A stretch of DNA of 20,206 bases from Pseudomonadales bacterium (GTDB taxonomy: Bacteria > Pseudomonadota > Gammaproteobacteria > Pseudomonadales > Moraxellaceae), in the NCBI GenBank assembly GCA_013043915.1, contig JABEVH010000108.1, positions 1-20,206 on the forward strand, read 5' to 3'. The notes beneath the pieces were generated by a model, which had not been told where the DNA came from, made no database searches, and saw nothing but the letters and a program-made list of their open reading frames with translations. Shown here one piece after another: positions 13,003 through 20,206 of this stretch. The position numbers and the translations under genes are program-made. Numbering within the stretch: position 1 is the first letter of the stretch; each line of letters starts with the position of its first letter.

Positions 13003-13758
13003 ATGTCTGTCGAAAAACCTGCCCCCAAGGCCAAGGCAGCATCCAAGGCCAGCCCCGGTTCCACAACCAAGGCTAGTCTGGACAAAAAGCCCGCCAAGTC
13101 AGCTGAGAAACCCGCCATGGACTTAGAGCAACAGATCGCAAAGATTCAAAACAAACTGGAAGATGCACGTAAAAAAGCACAGAGCGAATATGAGCAGTTG
13201 CTTGAGCGTGTGCAAAAGATGGCTGCCAAACTTGAAAAAGATCTGACTGATCGTCTCAAGAAACAACTGGATGGAATCAAGGATAAAGACCTCAAATCTC
13301 AGATCGAAGGCGCGACTAAAGAGGCCATCAAAGAGATCAAGGTTCTGCTTAACTTGGCCAAGGACGACTTCAAGCAAGCCCAGAAGGCCATGTTAGAATT
13401 GCAGAAGAAAAGCAAAATTGGCGATTACATCAAAAAAGCACTCAAGCCTGCCGCTAAACCTGCCGCCAAGGCCCCGGCTGCTAAAGCTCCTGCGGCTAAA
13501 CCGGCCGCTAAACCGGCCGCCAAAGCTCCTCCTGCGGCTAAACCGGCAGCACCTGCGGCAAAAGCTCCTGTCGCTAAACCGGCAGCTCCTGCGGCCAAAG
13601 CTCCTGTCGCTAAACCGGCAGCACCTGCAGCCAAAGCTCCTGTCGCTAAACCGGCAGCACCTGCAGCCAAAGCTCCTGCCGCTAAACCAGCAGCACCTAA
13701 GGATGATAAAGTGTATAACCCCAGCACAGACTCGGGGTACCCGCCTGCTTCGAAATAA
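13003..13758 (+). CDS. AlgP/PhaF-like Lys-Ala-Pro-rich histone-like protein
   Basis: This 251-residue, strongly basic protein has three parts. The first is a Lys/Ala/Ser-rich N-terminus (1-45). A long charged coiled coil of phasin/AlgP type follows (about 46-145, MDLEQQIAKIQNKLEDARKKAQSEYEQLLERVQKMAAKLEKDL...). The last is a histone-H1-like tail of AAKP/AAKAP repeats (about 148-235) ending KDDKVYNPSTDSGYPPASK. AlgP and PhaF of Pseudomonas share this coiled coil plus PAKA-tail plan; they bind DNA, and PhaF also coats polyhydroxyalkanoate granules. Lying beside an FKBP gene, a TIGR02444 gene and an ABC-F gene matches my memory of the algP neighbourhood, so AlgP-like is preferred. No pha genes are in the window. 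Low-complexity tails evolve convergently, so the functional call is tentative. Confidence 0.7.
   Translation: MSVEKPAPKAKAASKASPGSTTKASLDKKPAKSAEKPAMDLEQQIAKIQNKLEDARKKAQSEYEQLLERVQKMAAKLEKDLTDRLKKQLDGIKDKDLKSQIEGATKEAIKEIKVLLNLAKDDFKQAQKAMLELQKKSKIGDYIKKALKPAAKPAAKAPAAKAPAAKPAAKPAAKAPPAAKPAAPAAKAPVAKPAAPAAKAPVAKPAAPAAKAPVAKPAAPAAKAPAAKPAAPKDDKVYNPSTDSGYPPASK
13537..13698 (+). repeat. Tandem 36-bp repeats, 4.5 units, in the AlgP-like tail
   Basis: Units begin at 13537, 13573, 13609, 13645 and a half unit at 13681, each starting GCTAAACC(G/A)GCAGC. They encode the 12-residue unit AKPAAPAAKAPV. Units differ at only a few positions, mostly third codon bases. Near-identical tandem DNA suggests recent expansion or homogenisation by slippage. 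Confidence 0.95.
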
Positions 13759-13772
13759 GCTGTAGTTTTCAT

Positions 13773-13805
13773 CACGGCAAAGTCCAGTTATCGGGCTTTG
13801 TCGTG
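13773..13805. terminator. Hairpin between convergent AlgP-like and TIGR02444 genes
   Basis: CACGGCAAAGTCC (13773-13785) pairs with CGGGCTTTGTCGTG (3' arm 13793-13805) over 13 positions, two of them G-U, with a 7-nt loop. The loop contains the TIGR02444 stop codon. There is no U-run on either side, so intrinsic termination would be weak; it may be a bidirectional or 3'-end-stabilising hairpin. Confidence 0.5.
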
Positions 13806-14324
13806 TCTACCTGACCTGCAAAGTTCTTCCTCTACCGCCTGAAGTTCAGCGACCAACCTTGGGTCTCGATCCGGATTAAATCCGAGTGCAACGGCATAGT
13901 TTTTCAAGTTTTTTGCCAAGGACTGCGCTTGGGGCAACCCTGCCAAGGGGCGCCAACCCAGCACAGAGTAAAGCGATGCTTGCTGCACCTGCTCTGCCTG
14001 TAATTCAGTTTTAGCTAATAACTCTGCCCATGTTTGACTTAGAGCTTCCGTCATTTCCGGGTCATGACTGATCTTTTGGCGTAGTGCGCCCAATCTGTTC
14101 TGATAGGCCTCATGAAATTCTCGACAGATCACTAATATCTGATCAAAGTCTTCCTTGCGCAGCAGGCATTGCTGACTGGCAGCATAGCCACAAGCCAGCA
14201 ATAGGCTGCTATCCATGCCGTAGTGATGCCACAGGGTCTGAGCCCATCCACGGAAGTTTGAATATTGATATACCTTCAAGGTATAGGCCCAGAGTGGGTT
14301 TTCTAAGTCGCGTGGGGTGCTCAT
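13788..14324 (-). CDS. TIGR02444/DUF2390-family protein
   Basis: The molecular function is unknown. The product is about 178 residues from the ATG at 14324 (MSTPRDLENPLWAYTLKVYQY); an in-frame ATG at 14336 would add MEHG, and neither has a strong Shine-Dalgarno. The pattern LENPLWAYTLKVYQYSNFRGWAQTLWHHYGMDSSLLLACGYAA matches my memory of the family, in which an N-terminal L-W-x-(F/Y)-(A/T)-L segment is followed by H-G-x-(D/N)-(V/S)-(N/S)-L-L-L. The rest is helical and charged (FREAYQNRLGALRQKIS, TELQAEQVQQASLYSVLGW). It has no signal peptide or membrane segment. It is divergent from yheS and convergent with the AlgP-like gene, a neighbourhood similar to that in Pseudomonas. Confidence 0.75.
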   Translation of the reverse strand: MSTPRDLENPLWAYTLKVYQYSNFRGWAQTLWHHYGMDSSLLLACGYAASQQCLLRKEDFDQILVICREFHEAYQNRLGALRQKISHDPEMTEALSQTWAELLAKTELQAEQVQQASLYSVLGWRPLAGLPQAQSLAKNLKNYAVALGFNPDRDPRLVAELQAVEEELCRSGRHDKAR

Positions 14325-14352
14325 ACCATGTTCCATGTGTTAATCTGATCGC

Positions 14353-16230
14353 ATGATAGAACTAAGACAAGCCACACTCCACCGTGGCAGTAAATTGATT
14401 TTCTCCGAAGCCAACATCAGGTTATTTCCAGGTTGGCATGTGGGTGTGTCTGGAGAAAATGGTGCTGGTAAATCCAGTCTATTCTCCCTGCTCAAAGGAA
14501 CCCTGCAGACCGATGGAGGGGAGCTTGCTCTTCCTGCTGCATGGACACTGGCCAGCATGGAGCAGGAAGTTGCGGCCACGGATCAACTGGCCCTGGACTA
14601 TGTTCTGGATGGTGATGCTCCTTTGCGCCAGATTGAGGCGCGTTTGCTTGCTGCTGAGCTCGCCGATGATGGTGATGCCCTATCTGCAGCGCATGCCGAC
14701 TATGATGCAGCCGGCGGCTATGTTGCCAAGGCACGGGCCAGCACGTTGATGGCAGGACTCGGTTTCAAAACCCTGGATGAAACTCGACAGGTCAAAGACT
14801 TCTCTGGTGGTTGGCGCATGCGACTTGGCCTGGCTCGCGCGCTCATGTGCCGCTCTGATCTATTGCTGCTCGATGAACCTACCAACCATCTGGATCTGGA
14901 TGCACTGCTCTGGCTGGAAGACTGGCTCAAGAGTTACCCTGGATTATTATTGCTGATCGCCCATGACAGGGATTTTCTGGATGCTGTTTGTCAGCACATG
15001 CTGCATCTGGCCGAGGGCGAATTACGCTACTACGCTGGCAACTATTCAGCCTTTGAGCGAGCACGCGCAGAACGTCTTGCGCAGCAGGAACAGATGCGCG
15101 TCAAGCAGGAAAGAGAACGCGCCCATCTGCAGTCATTTGTTGACCGCTTTCGGGCACAAGCGACTAAAGCACGGCAGGCTCAAAGTCGTATCAAACGACT
15201 GGAGAAACTGCAGATGATTGCTCCGCTGCATGCGGACTCGCCCTTCCGATTTCAGTTCATCGCTCCTGAGCGTATGCCTCAACCGTTGCTGGATCTTGAA
15301 CATGCCGCGACTGGTTATGGTGAACATATTCATTTGCAAGGTATTAATCTGCAACTAGCGCCGGGGGATCGCATAGGTCTGCTCGGGCGCAATGGTGCTG
15401 GCAAATCCACCCTGATGAAGCTGCTGGCTGAAGAACTCCCCCTGCTTGCCGGGCACGTTCACCGCGCTGACGGAATAAAGTTAGCGTATTTTCATCAACA
15501 CCAGGTTGATGCCTTTGCTGATGACGATACCCCCATGCTGTGCCTACAGCGCATGAACCCTCGCGTTTCTGAACTTAATATGCGTCAGTTTCTTGGGGGA
15601 TTTGGATTCAGTGGCGATCATGTACATGCGCCTTGTGGTCGATTCTCCGGAGGCGAGCGGGCTCGCCTGGCGCTAGCGCTCTGCGTCTATAGCCGCCCGC
15701 ATTTGTTGCTCTTGGACGAACCCACCAACCACCTTGACATTGAAATGCGCCTGGCCTTAAACCTTGCCCTGCAGGAGTTTGAAGGGGCTGTGGTTCTGGT
15801 TTCTCATGACCGCACGCTGCTGTCCAGTTGTTGCGAACGCTTTTTACTGGTTGATGGCGGAGCCATCACCGATTTTGCCGGCGATATTGACGACTACGCC
15901 GCATGGCTGCGCCAACCTGCCGGCGGAGCTTCCAGCCCCCGCGAACGCACAGATCGCCGTGAAGAAAAAAGGATCCGCGCTGAAAAACGGCAGCAGCAAC
16001 GTCCTATGCAACAACGTCTGCAGCAACTTGAAGATGAGCTTGCCAAACTGAACGATCAAAATCGGACCCTAAGCGAACGCATGCACGATGAAACCATGTA
16101 TCTTGATGCTAATAAGACCCAACTTATAGAACTGATTTCAGAGTCAGAGCGGATTAAATCCCGTATCCAGAACTGTGAGGCCGAGTGGCTACAACTCAGT
16201 GATGAACTGGACCAACATGCAACATCTTGA
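14353..16230 (+). CDS. yheS: ABC-F family ATPase YheS
   Basis: ABC-F proteins are soluble tandem ATPases that act on the ribosome rather than in transport; YheS is implicated in relieving stalled translation. The 625-residue protein has two ATP-binding domains. The first has Walker A GENGAGKSS at 34-42, signature FSGGWRMRLGLARAL and Walker B LLLLDEPTNHLD. The second has Walker A GRNGAGKST at 345-353, signature FSGGERARLALAL and LLLLDEPTNHLD. The inter-domain linker contains HLQSFVDRFRAQATKARQAQSRIKRLEKL, and the C-terminus is a charged coiled coil ending CEAEWLQLSDELDQHATS. The overall match to E. coli YheS is better than to Uup or EttA. The ATG at 14353 lacks a clear Shine-Dalgarno, and only 28 bp separate it from the divergent gene's start. 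It overlaps the Cys-cluster gene. Confidence 0.93.
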   Translation: MIELRQATLHRGSKLIFSEANIRLFPGWHVGVSGENGAGKSSLFSLLKGTLQTDGGELALPAAWTLASMEQEVAATDQLALDYVLDGDAPLRQIEARLLAAELADDGDALSAAHADYDAAGGYVAKARASTLMAGLGFKTLDETRQVKDFSGGWRMRLGLARALMCRSDLLLLDEPTNHLDLDALLWLEDWLKSYPGLLLLIAHDRDFLDAVCQHMLHLAEGELRYYAGNYSAFERARAERLAQQEQMRVKQERERAHLQSFVDRFRAQATKARQAQSRIKRLEKLQMIAPLHADSPFRFQFIAPERMPQPLLDLEHAATGYGEHIHLQGINLQLAPGDRIGLLGRNGAGKSTLMKLLAEELPLLAGHVHRADGIKLAYFHQHQVDAFADDDTPMLCLQRMNPRVSELNMRQFLGGFGFSGDHVHAPCGRFSGGERARLALALCVYSRPHLLLLDEPTNHLDIEMRLALNLALQEFEGAVVLVSHDRTLLSSCCERFLLVDGGAITDFAGDIDDYAAWLRQPAGGASSPRERTDRREEKRIRAEKRQQQRPMQQRLQQLEDELAKLNDQNRTLSERMHDETMYLDANKTQLIELISESERIKSRIQNCEAEWLQLSDELDQHATS

Positions 16231-16504
16231 ATGTCGACCGGGCTGTGCCGCCTGTTGCATTGCCCCGTCGATCACATCACCGCTGCCTGGCATGCCCCTT
16301 GGCAAACCAGCTGGCGTACCTTGTGTGCAACTTGATGAGGCAGGCTTATGCCGCCTGATGGGTTCTCCTGAACGTCCCCAATTTTGTTCTGGCTTGCAGC
16401 CCAGCTTCAGCATGTGCGGGTTACATCGTGATGAAGCGCTCGCCTATCTACATCAACTTGAACAAGCGACACTACCCACCAGCATTTTGTGGAGATCAGC
16501 ATGA
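16217..16504 (+). CDS. YkgJ-family cysteine-cluster protein
   Basis: This small 95-residue protein belongs to the YkgJ/CxxCxxCC family (putative zinc- or iron-binding); its role is not known. It begins MQHLECRPGCAACCIAPSITSPLPGMPLGKPAGVPCVQLDEAGLCRLMGSPERPQFCSGLQPSFSMCG. The Cys-rich cluster C-x3-C-x2-CC near residue 6 and later cysteines in PCVQL, GLCRL, QFCSG and SMCG are the presumed ligands. The ATG at 16217 is chosen because it gives the usual family N-terminus; in-frame starts further upstream (16175, 16202) lie deeper in yheS. It overlaps yheS by 14 nt, and its stop overlaps the hemB ATG (ATGA at 16501-16504), so the three genes are translationally linked. Confidence 0.88.
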   Translation: MQHLECRPGCAACCIAPSITSPLPGMPLGKPAGVPCVQLDEAGLCRLMGSPERPQFCSGLQPSFSMCGLHRDEALAYLHQLEQATLPTSILWRSA

Positions 16505-17523
16505 ACTTCGCTTCCCCCCGTGCACCTTACCCAGCTACGCGTATGCGCCGACTTCGTGCTCATGATTTCAGCAGACGCCTGGTACGTGAACACAAAATTA
16601 GTGCTGACGACCTGATCTACCCTGTATTTATCCTGGAGGGCGAATCACGCCGCGAAGAAGTTGGCTCCATGCCAGGTGTTGAACGTCTCTCTATCGACCA
16701 GCTCATCAAGGATGCCACCCTCTGGCATGAACTAGGCTTACCTGCTGTGGCCATTTTTCCCGTCACACCCCCAGAAGCTAAATCCTTGTTAGCTGAAGAG
16801 GCCTATAACCCTTATGGGTTAGTACAGCGCGCTGTACGCACTTTAAAAGATGCTCTGCCTGATTTAGGCATTATCACTGACGTTGCCCTGGACCCTTTTA
16901 CGGTGCATGGCCAGGATGGCATTATCGATGCCGAGGGATATGTCATGAATGACATCACCCGCGATGTACTGGTGCAGCAGGCATTGTCTCATGCTGAAGC
17001 TGGTGCTGATATCGTTGCCCCTTCGGACATGATGGACGGCCGCATTGCTGCCATTCGTGCAGCTTTAGAGCAGGATGGCCACGTCAACACCGCCATACTG
17101 GCCTATGCTGCCAAATATGCCTCAGCCTATTACGGCCCCTTCCGTGATGCCATCGGGTCCAGCGGCAATCTCAAAGGAGGCAATAAATCCTCTTACCAGA
17201 TGGACCCTGGTAACCGCCAGGAAGCTCTGCACGAAGTCGCCCTGGACTTGTCTGAAGGCGCTGATATGGTCATGGTCAAGCCTGGCATGCCCTACCTTGA
17301 TATTGTGCGTGAGGTTAAGGACAGCTTTCAGGTACCCACCTTGGTTTACCAGGTCAGCGGCGAATATGCCATGCACCGAGCAGCTGCAGAACGAGGTTGG
17401 CTGGACATGGAAAAGGTCATGTGCGAATCGTTACTCTGCATCAAACGCGCAGGCGCTGATGCCATACTGACCTATTTTGCAAAAGACATGCTTCACTATT
17501 TGGCACGTACACAAACCAGCTAA
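16501..17523 (+). CDS. hemB: Delta-aminolevulinic acid dehydratase (porphobilinogen synthase)
   Basis: HemB condenses two 5-aminolevulinate molecules to porphobilinogen, the second committed step of haem synthesis, in the cytosol. ATG 16501 with GGAG at 16491-16494 gives 340 residues; a GTG at 16489 would add only MEIS. The Schiff-base lysines are K205 (ILAYAAKYASAYYGPFRDA) and K260 (MVMVKPGMPYLDIVRE), the positions known for P. aeruginosa HemB. The metal-site segment reads DVALDPFTVHGQDGIIDAEGYVMND, with Asp in place of the zinc-binding cysteines, so this is the magnesium-type enzyme. Other family segments are YPVFILEGE, EEVGSMPGVERLS and GGNKSSYQMDPGNRQEAL. It overlaps the Cys-cluster gene by 4 nt and shares one base with ppk. 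Confidence 0.97.
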   Translation: MNFASPRAPYPATRMRRLRAHDFSRRLVREHKISADDLIYPVFILEGESRREEVGSMPGVERLSIDQLIKDATLWHELGLPAVAIFPVTPPEAKSLLAEEAYNPYGLVQRAVRTLKDALPDLGIITDVALDPFTVHGQDGIIDAEGYVMNDITRDVLVQQALSHAEAGADIVAPSDMMDGRIAAIRAALEQDGHVNTAILAYAAKYASAYYGPFRDAIGSSGNLKGGNKSSYQMDPGNRQEALHEVALDLSEGADMVMVKPGMPYLDIVREVKDSFQVPTLVYQVSGEYAMHRAAAERGWLDMEKVMCESLLCIKRAGADAILTYFAKDMLHYLARTQTS

Positions 17524-19622
17524 TGGAACTTGGGCCTTATTGTCCTGCGGAGATCATCGTGGAAGATGCTGTGATCGATCTGAATAACCCTGATTTCTAC
17601 TTAAATCGTGAACTCAGTATTCTGGAGTTTAACCGTCGAGTTTTAGCTCAGGCCCGTGACACAGCGCATCCCTTACTCGATCGCTTCAATTTTTTGATTA
17701 TTTTTTCGCGCAACCTTGATGAATTCTTTGAGATCCGTGTGGCCGGCCTCAAGCAACAACTCAGACTTAACCGGGCCAGCCCGGGCCCTGATGGCATGCT
17801 ACCGCAAGAACTGCTCAAACAGATTGGCTCCATTTGCCATGTAGCTGTTGATGAGCAGTACCGGTTACTTAATGAAGAACTGTTACCCGCACTCGCCGCT
17901 GAAAATATCCGCTTCTTACGACGCGATGAGTGGAATGAAACGCAGGCCAGCTGGGTAAGGCGATATTTTCGTGAACAGGTTCTTCCGGTGTTAACCCCTA
18001 TAGGCCTGGACCCTGCGCATCCGTTTCCCCGGCTGGTCAATAAAAGTCTGAACTTTATTGTATCCCTCGAAGGTAAGGATGCTTTCGGTCGCCAAATTGA
18101 ATTAGCCGTTGTTCCTGCACCACGTTCTCTACCACGCGTTGTACGTTTGCCTGATGAGCTAACCGATGGAGGCGATCAGCATGTGCTACTGTCTTCCATC
18201 ATTCATGAACATGTCAGTGAACTTTTTCCCGGCATGACTGCCTCAGGTTGCTACCAGTTCCGCGTCACCCGCAATGCGGACCTTACTCTGGATGAGGACG
18301 ACATGGAAGATTTAGCTTCCGCCCTCAAAGGAGAATTATTGTCGCGACGTTATGGCAATGCTGTCCGCCTCGAAGTGGCTGATAACTGCCCCCAGCTGAT
18401 TATCGATTATCTTTTACGCAAATTTTCACTGGATGATCAGGATTTATACCGCGTTAACGGGCCCGTCAACTTAGCTCGCCTCTGGCTTAGCATGGATCGT
18501 CCCCGCCTCAATTATCCCCCTTTCACCCCTTCGATCCCGGAAGTTCTACAAAAGAGTGAAAACTATTTTGAAGCATTAAAGACTCGTGATGTCTTGCTGA
18601 TGCACCCGTTTCAGTCTTTTGCTCCCGTCGTCGAACTGCTGCGCCAGGCAGCCCGAGACCCTCAGGTTCTGGCCATCAAACAAACCCTGTATCGCACCGG
18701 ACCTGACTCAGAAGTGGTACAAACGCTTGCTGAGGCTGCACGCAATGGCAAAGAGGTCACCGCAGTTATCGAGCTACGGGCACGCTTCGACGAAGCCTCC
18801 AATATCGAAGTGGCTAATCTGCTGCAGGAAGCCGGCGCCATTGTGGTCTATGGCATCGTTGGCTATAAAACCCATGCCAAGATGATTTTGATCGTCAGAC
18901 GTGAAAAAAACCGGTTGTTGCGCTACGTCCACCTCGGTACAGGCAATTATCATGCGGGCAATGCCAGGCTCTATACCGACTACTCGCTACTGACAGCAAA
19001 CCCTGAGCTTTGTGAAGATGTTGCCAAAATCTTTCAGGAACTGACCGGCATGGGTCGCACCGCCAAACTTAAAAAACTGTTTCATGCTCCCTTCACGCTA
19101 CACAGCCAATTATTGGGTTTGATCGAAGAAGAGCGTCAGTTGGCTCTGGAAGGGCATCCGGGTCATATCATTTTGAAATGCAATGCCATTACAGAAAAAC
19201 AGATTATGCAGGCCTTGATGCGTGCTTCGCAGGCGGGGGTGCGCGTAGACCTGATCATCAGATCCATCTGTGGCTTGCGCCCAGGCATCGCGGGGGTGAC
19301 TGAAAATATTTATGTGCGCTCCATCATCGGCCGTTTTCTGGAACATTCTCGGGTTTATTATTTTGCCCATGGTGGTGATTCAAAATTATATTGTTCCAGT
19401 GCTGACCTTATGGACCGAAATCTTATCTCCCGCGTAGAAACATGCTTTCCCGTGGAGGAACCTGATTTACGCAAGCGCATCATGAAAGAGGGATTGCAAG
19501 CCTATTTACGGGATAATCGTCAGTCCTGGATATTGCAGGCCGATGGTACCTGGTTGCCCGAACTAGCCACGGACGATGCCCGACCGGCACAGACATGGCT
19601 TTTGGACAAACTGACCCGCTAA
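17523..19622 (+). CDS. ppk1: Polyphosphate kinase 1
   Basis: PPK1 reversibly transfers the gamma-phosphate of ATP to long-chain polyphosphate at the membrane. The 699-residue length is close to E. coli (688). The N-terminal domain opens YLNRELSILEFNRRVLAQA and has IFSRNLDEFFEIRVAGLKQQ. The head domain includes VLTPIGLDPAHPFPRLVNKSLNF. In the C-terminal phospholipase-D-like domains the autophosphorylated histidine is H451 in GYKTHAKMILIVRRE, followed by YVHLGTGNYHAGNARLYTDYSLLT. The second histidine is H608 in GRFLEHSRVYYF, with SICGLRPGIAGVTENI before it. The ATG at 17523 shares its A with the hemB stop (TAATG); a later start is possible since the first 20 residues are not conserved. ppk beside hemB also occurs in Pseudomonas. 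Confidence 0.97.
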   Translation: MELGPYCPAEIIVEDAVIDLNNPDFYLNRELSILEFNRRVLAQARDTAHPLLDRFNFLIIFSRNLDEFFEIRVAGLKQQLRLNRASPGPDGMLPQELLKQIGSICHVAVDEQYRLLNEELLPALAAENIRFLRRDEWNETQASWVRRYFREQVLPVLTPIGLDPAHPFPRLVNKSLNFIVSLEGKDAFGRQIELAVVPAPRSLPRVVRLPDELTDGGDQHVLLSSIIHEHVSELFPGMTASGCYQFRVTRNADLTLDEDDMEDLASALKGELLSRRYGNAVRLEVADNCPQLIIDYLLRKFSLDDQDLYRVNGPVNLARLWLSMDRPRLNYPPFTPSIPEVLQKSENYFEALKTRDVLLMHPFQSFAPVVELLRQAARDPQVLAIKQTLYRTGPDSEVVQTLAEAARNGKEVTAVIELRARFDEASNIEVANLLQEAGAIVVYGIVGYKTHAKMILIVRREKNRLLRYVHLGTGNYHAGNARLYTDYSLLTANPELCEDVAKIFQELTGMGRTAKLKKLFHAPFTLHSQLLGLIEEERQLALEGHPGHIILKCNAITEKQIMQALMRASQAGVRVDLIIRSICGLRPGIAGVTENIYVRSIIGRFLEHSRVYYFAHGGDSKLYCSSADLMDRNLISRVETCFPVEEPDLRKRIMKEGLQAYLRDNRQSWILQADGTWLPELATDDARPAQTWLLDKLTR

Positions 19623-19671
19623 AATACCCCAACAATGGCGTTGAACTACGCATTTTCAACAGGATGGCCCT

Positions 19672-20206
19672 ATGGCTCAATACATATACACCATGAACCG
19701 CGTTGCCAAGATTGTCCCGCCCAAAAGAGAAATCCTTAAGGATATTTCCCTTTCGTTTTTCCCCGGGGCAAAGATCGGTGTACTCGGCCTAAATGGCGCA
19801 GGAAAGTCGACCCTGTTGCGCATTATGGCAGGCGTGGATACCGACATTCAGGGTGAGGCCCGCGCTCAACCAGGCATCAAGATAGGTTATCTGCCCCAGG
19901 AGCCGCAACTTGATCCAGCCAAGGATGTAAGAGGCAATGTCGAAGACGGCGTACGCGAGGCACTCAATGCGCTGCAGGAGCTGGATGAAGTCTTTGCTGC
20001 CTATGCCCTGCCCGATGCAGATTTCGATGCTTTATCACGACGCCAAGAGGCTTTGGAGGCCGTTGTACAGTTATGGGACGCCCATAACCTGGATAATCAG
20101 CTGGAACAGGCGGCTGATGCCTTACGTTTACCGGCCTGGGATGCCGATGTCAGTTTGCTCTCTGGGGGCGAACGCCGTCGCGTAGCGTTGTGCCGTCTGC
20201 TGCTCT
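19672..20206 (+). CDS. ettA: Energy-dependent translational throttle protein EttA, N-terminal part (3' end outside window)
   Basis: EttA is an ABC-F ATPase that binds the ribosomal E site and gates entry into elongation according to ATP/ADP ratio. The frame is open from ATG 19672 to the window edge, about 178 residues. It begins MAQYIYTMNRVAKIVPPKREILKDISLSFFPGAKIGVLGLNGAGKST. Walker A GLNGAGKST, then RIMAGVD, IKIGYLPQEPQLDP and DAHNLDNQLEQAADALRLPAWDADVSLLSGGERRRVALCRLLL (signature motif) are nearly identical to the E. coli protein. The toe/arm features and second ATPase domain lie beyond the window. AGGA at 19661-19664 serves as Shine-Dalgarno. It is 49 nt after ppk and contains a short GTTGAA/TTCAAC inverted repeat in the gap (19640-19645/19655-19660), too weak to call a terminator. 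Confidence 0.96.
   Translation, partial: MAQYIYTMNRVAKIVPPKREILKDISLSFFPGAKIGVLGLNGAGKSTLLRIMAGVDTDIQGEARAQPGIKIGYLPQEPQLDPAKDVRGNVEDGVREALNALQELDEVFAAYALPDADFDALSRRQEALEAVVQLWDAHNLDNQLEQAADALRLPAWDADVSLLSGGERRRVALCRLLL

Noticed and set aside
13537..13698. CRISPR-like array
   Set aside because: The repeats are directly tandem with no unique spacers and encode an in-frame protein repeat.
13425..13775. Minus-strand Ala/Gly-rich open frame opposite the AlgP-like gene
   Set aside because: It is the antisense shadow of the repetitive Lys-Ala-Pro coding sequence; long frames without stops are expected opposite such repeats.

Overview
The window looks like housekeeping chromosome from a gammaproteobacterium of roughly 50% G+C. 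The basis is gene content and order: priA-argS-SPOR-hslV-hslU-DUF971, then ubiE-ubiJ-ubiB-hisI-hisE-tatA-tatB-tatC, then Mip-type FKBP / AlgP-like / TIGR02444 / yheS, then hemB and ppk. From memory these resemble blocks of Pseudomonas chromosomes, and the HemB active-site lysines fall at the same residue numbers (205 and 260) as in P. aeruginosa HemB. Exact taxonomy cannot be fixed from sequence reading alone.

Layout: bases 1-674 are the 3' end of priA (replication restart). A 376-base gap follows, then argS and a membrane-anchored SPOR protein. The overlapping hslV-hslU-DUF971 cluster comes next (heat-shock protease plus a small domain protein), then an uncharacterised gene with an FFL-x-x-(M/L)-Y-G signature. 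A second long gap (6519-6906) leads into ubiE-ubiJ-ubiB (ubiquinone biosynthesis), hisI-hisE (histidine biosynthesis) and tatABC (twin-arginine protein export), all tightly spaced and probably co-transcribed. A hairpin separates tatC from a convergent periplasmic Mip-like prolyl isomerase. A Lys/Ala/Pro-rich AlgP-like protein with 36-bp tandem repeats follows, and a second hairpin separates it from a convergent TIGR02444/DUF2390-type gene. The last operon is yheS-ykgJ-like-hemB-ppk (ABC-F ATPase, Cys-cluster protein, haem synthesis, polyphosphate synthesis), followed by the start of ettA.

The most interesting feature is a pair of related, highly structured, non-coding elements on the + strand that fill the two long gaps (about 795-1025 before argS and 6598-6906 before ubiE). 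Their 3' cores of about 172 nt are roughly 85-90% identical by eye. Their differences keep helices intact, they can form a pseudoknot, and both end in the same junction CTTTG|ATGA. In the second copy that ATGA contains the probable ubiE start codon. They look like dispersed copies of a mobile or mobilised structured RNA. A stand-alone HEARO / IscB-type omega RNA is my leading but unproven identification. No IscB, TnpB or transposase gene lies in the window.
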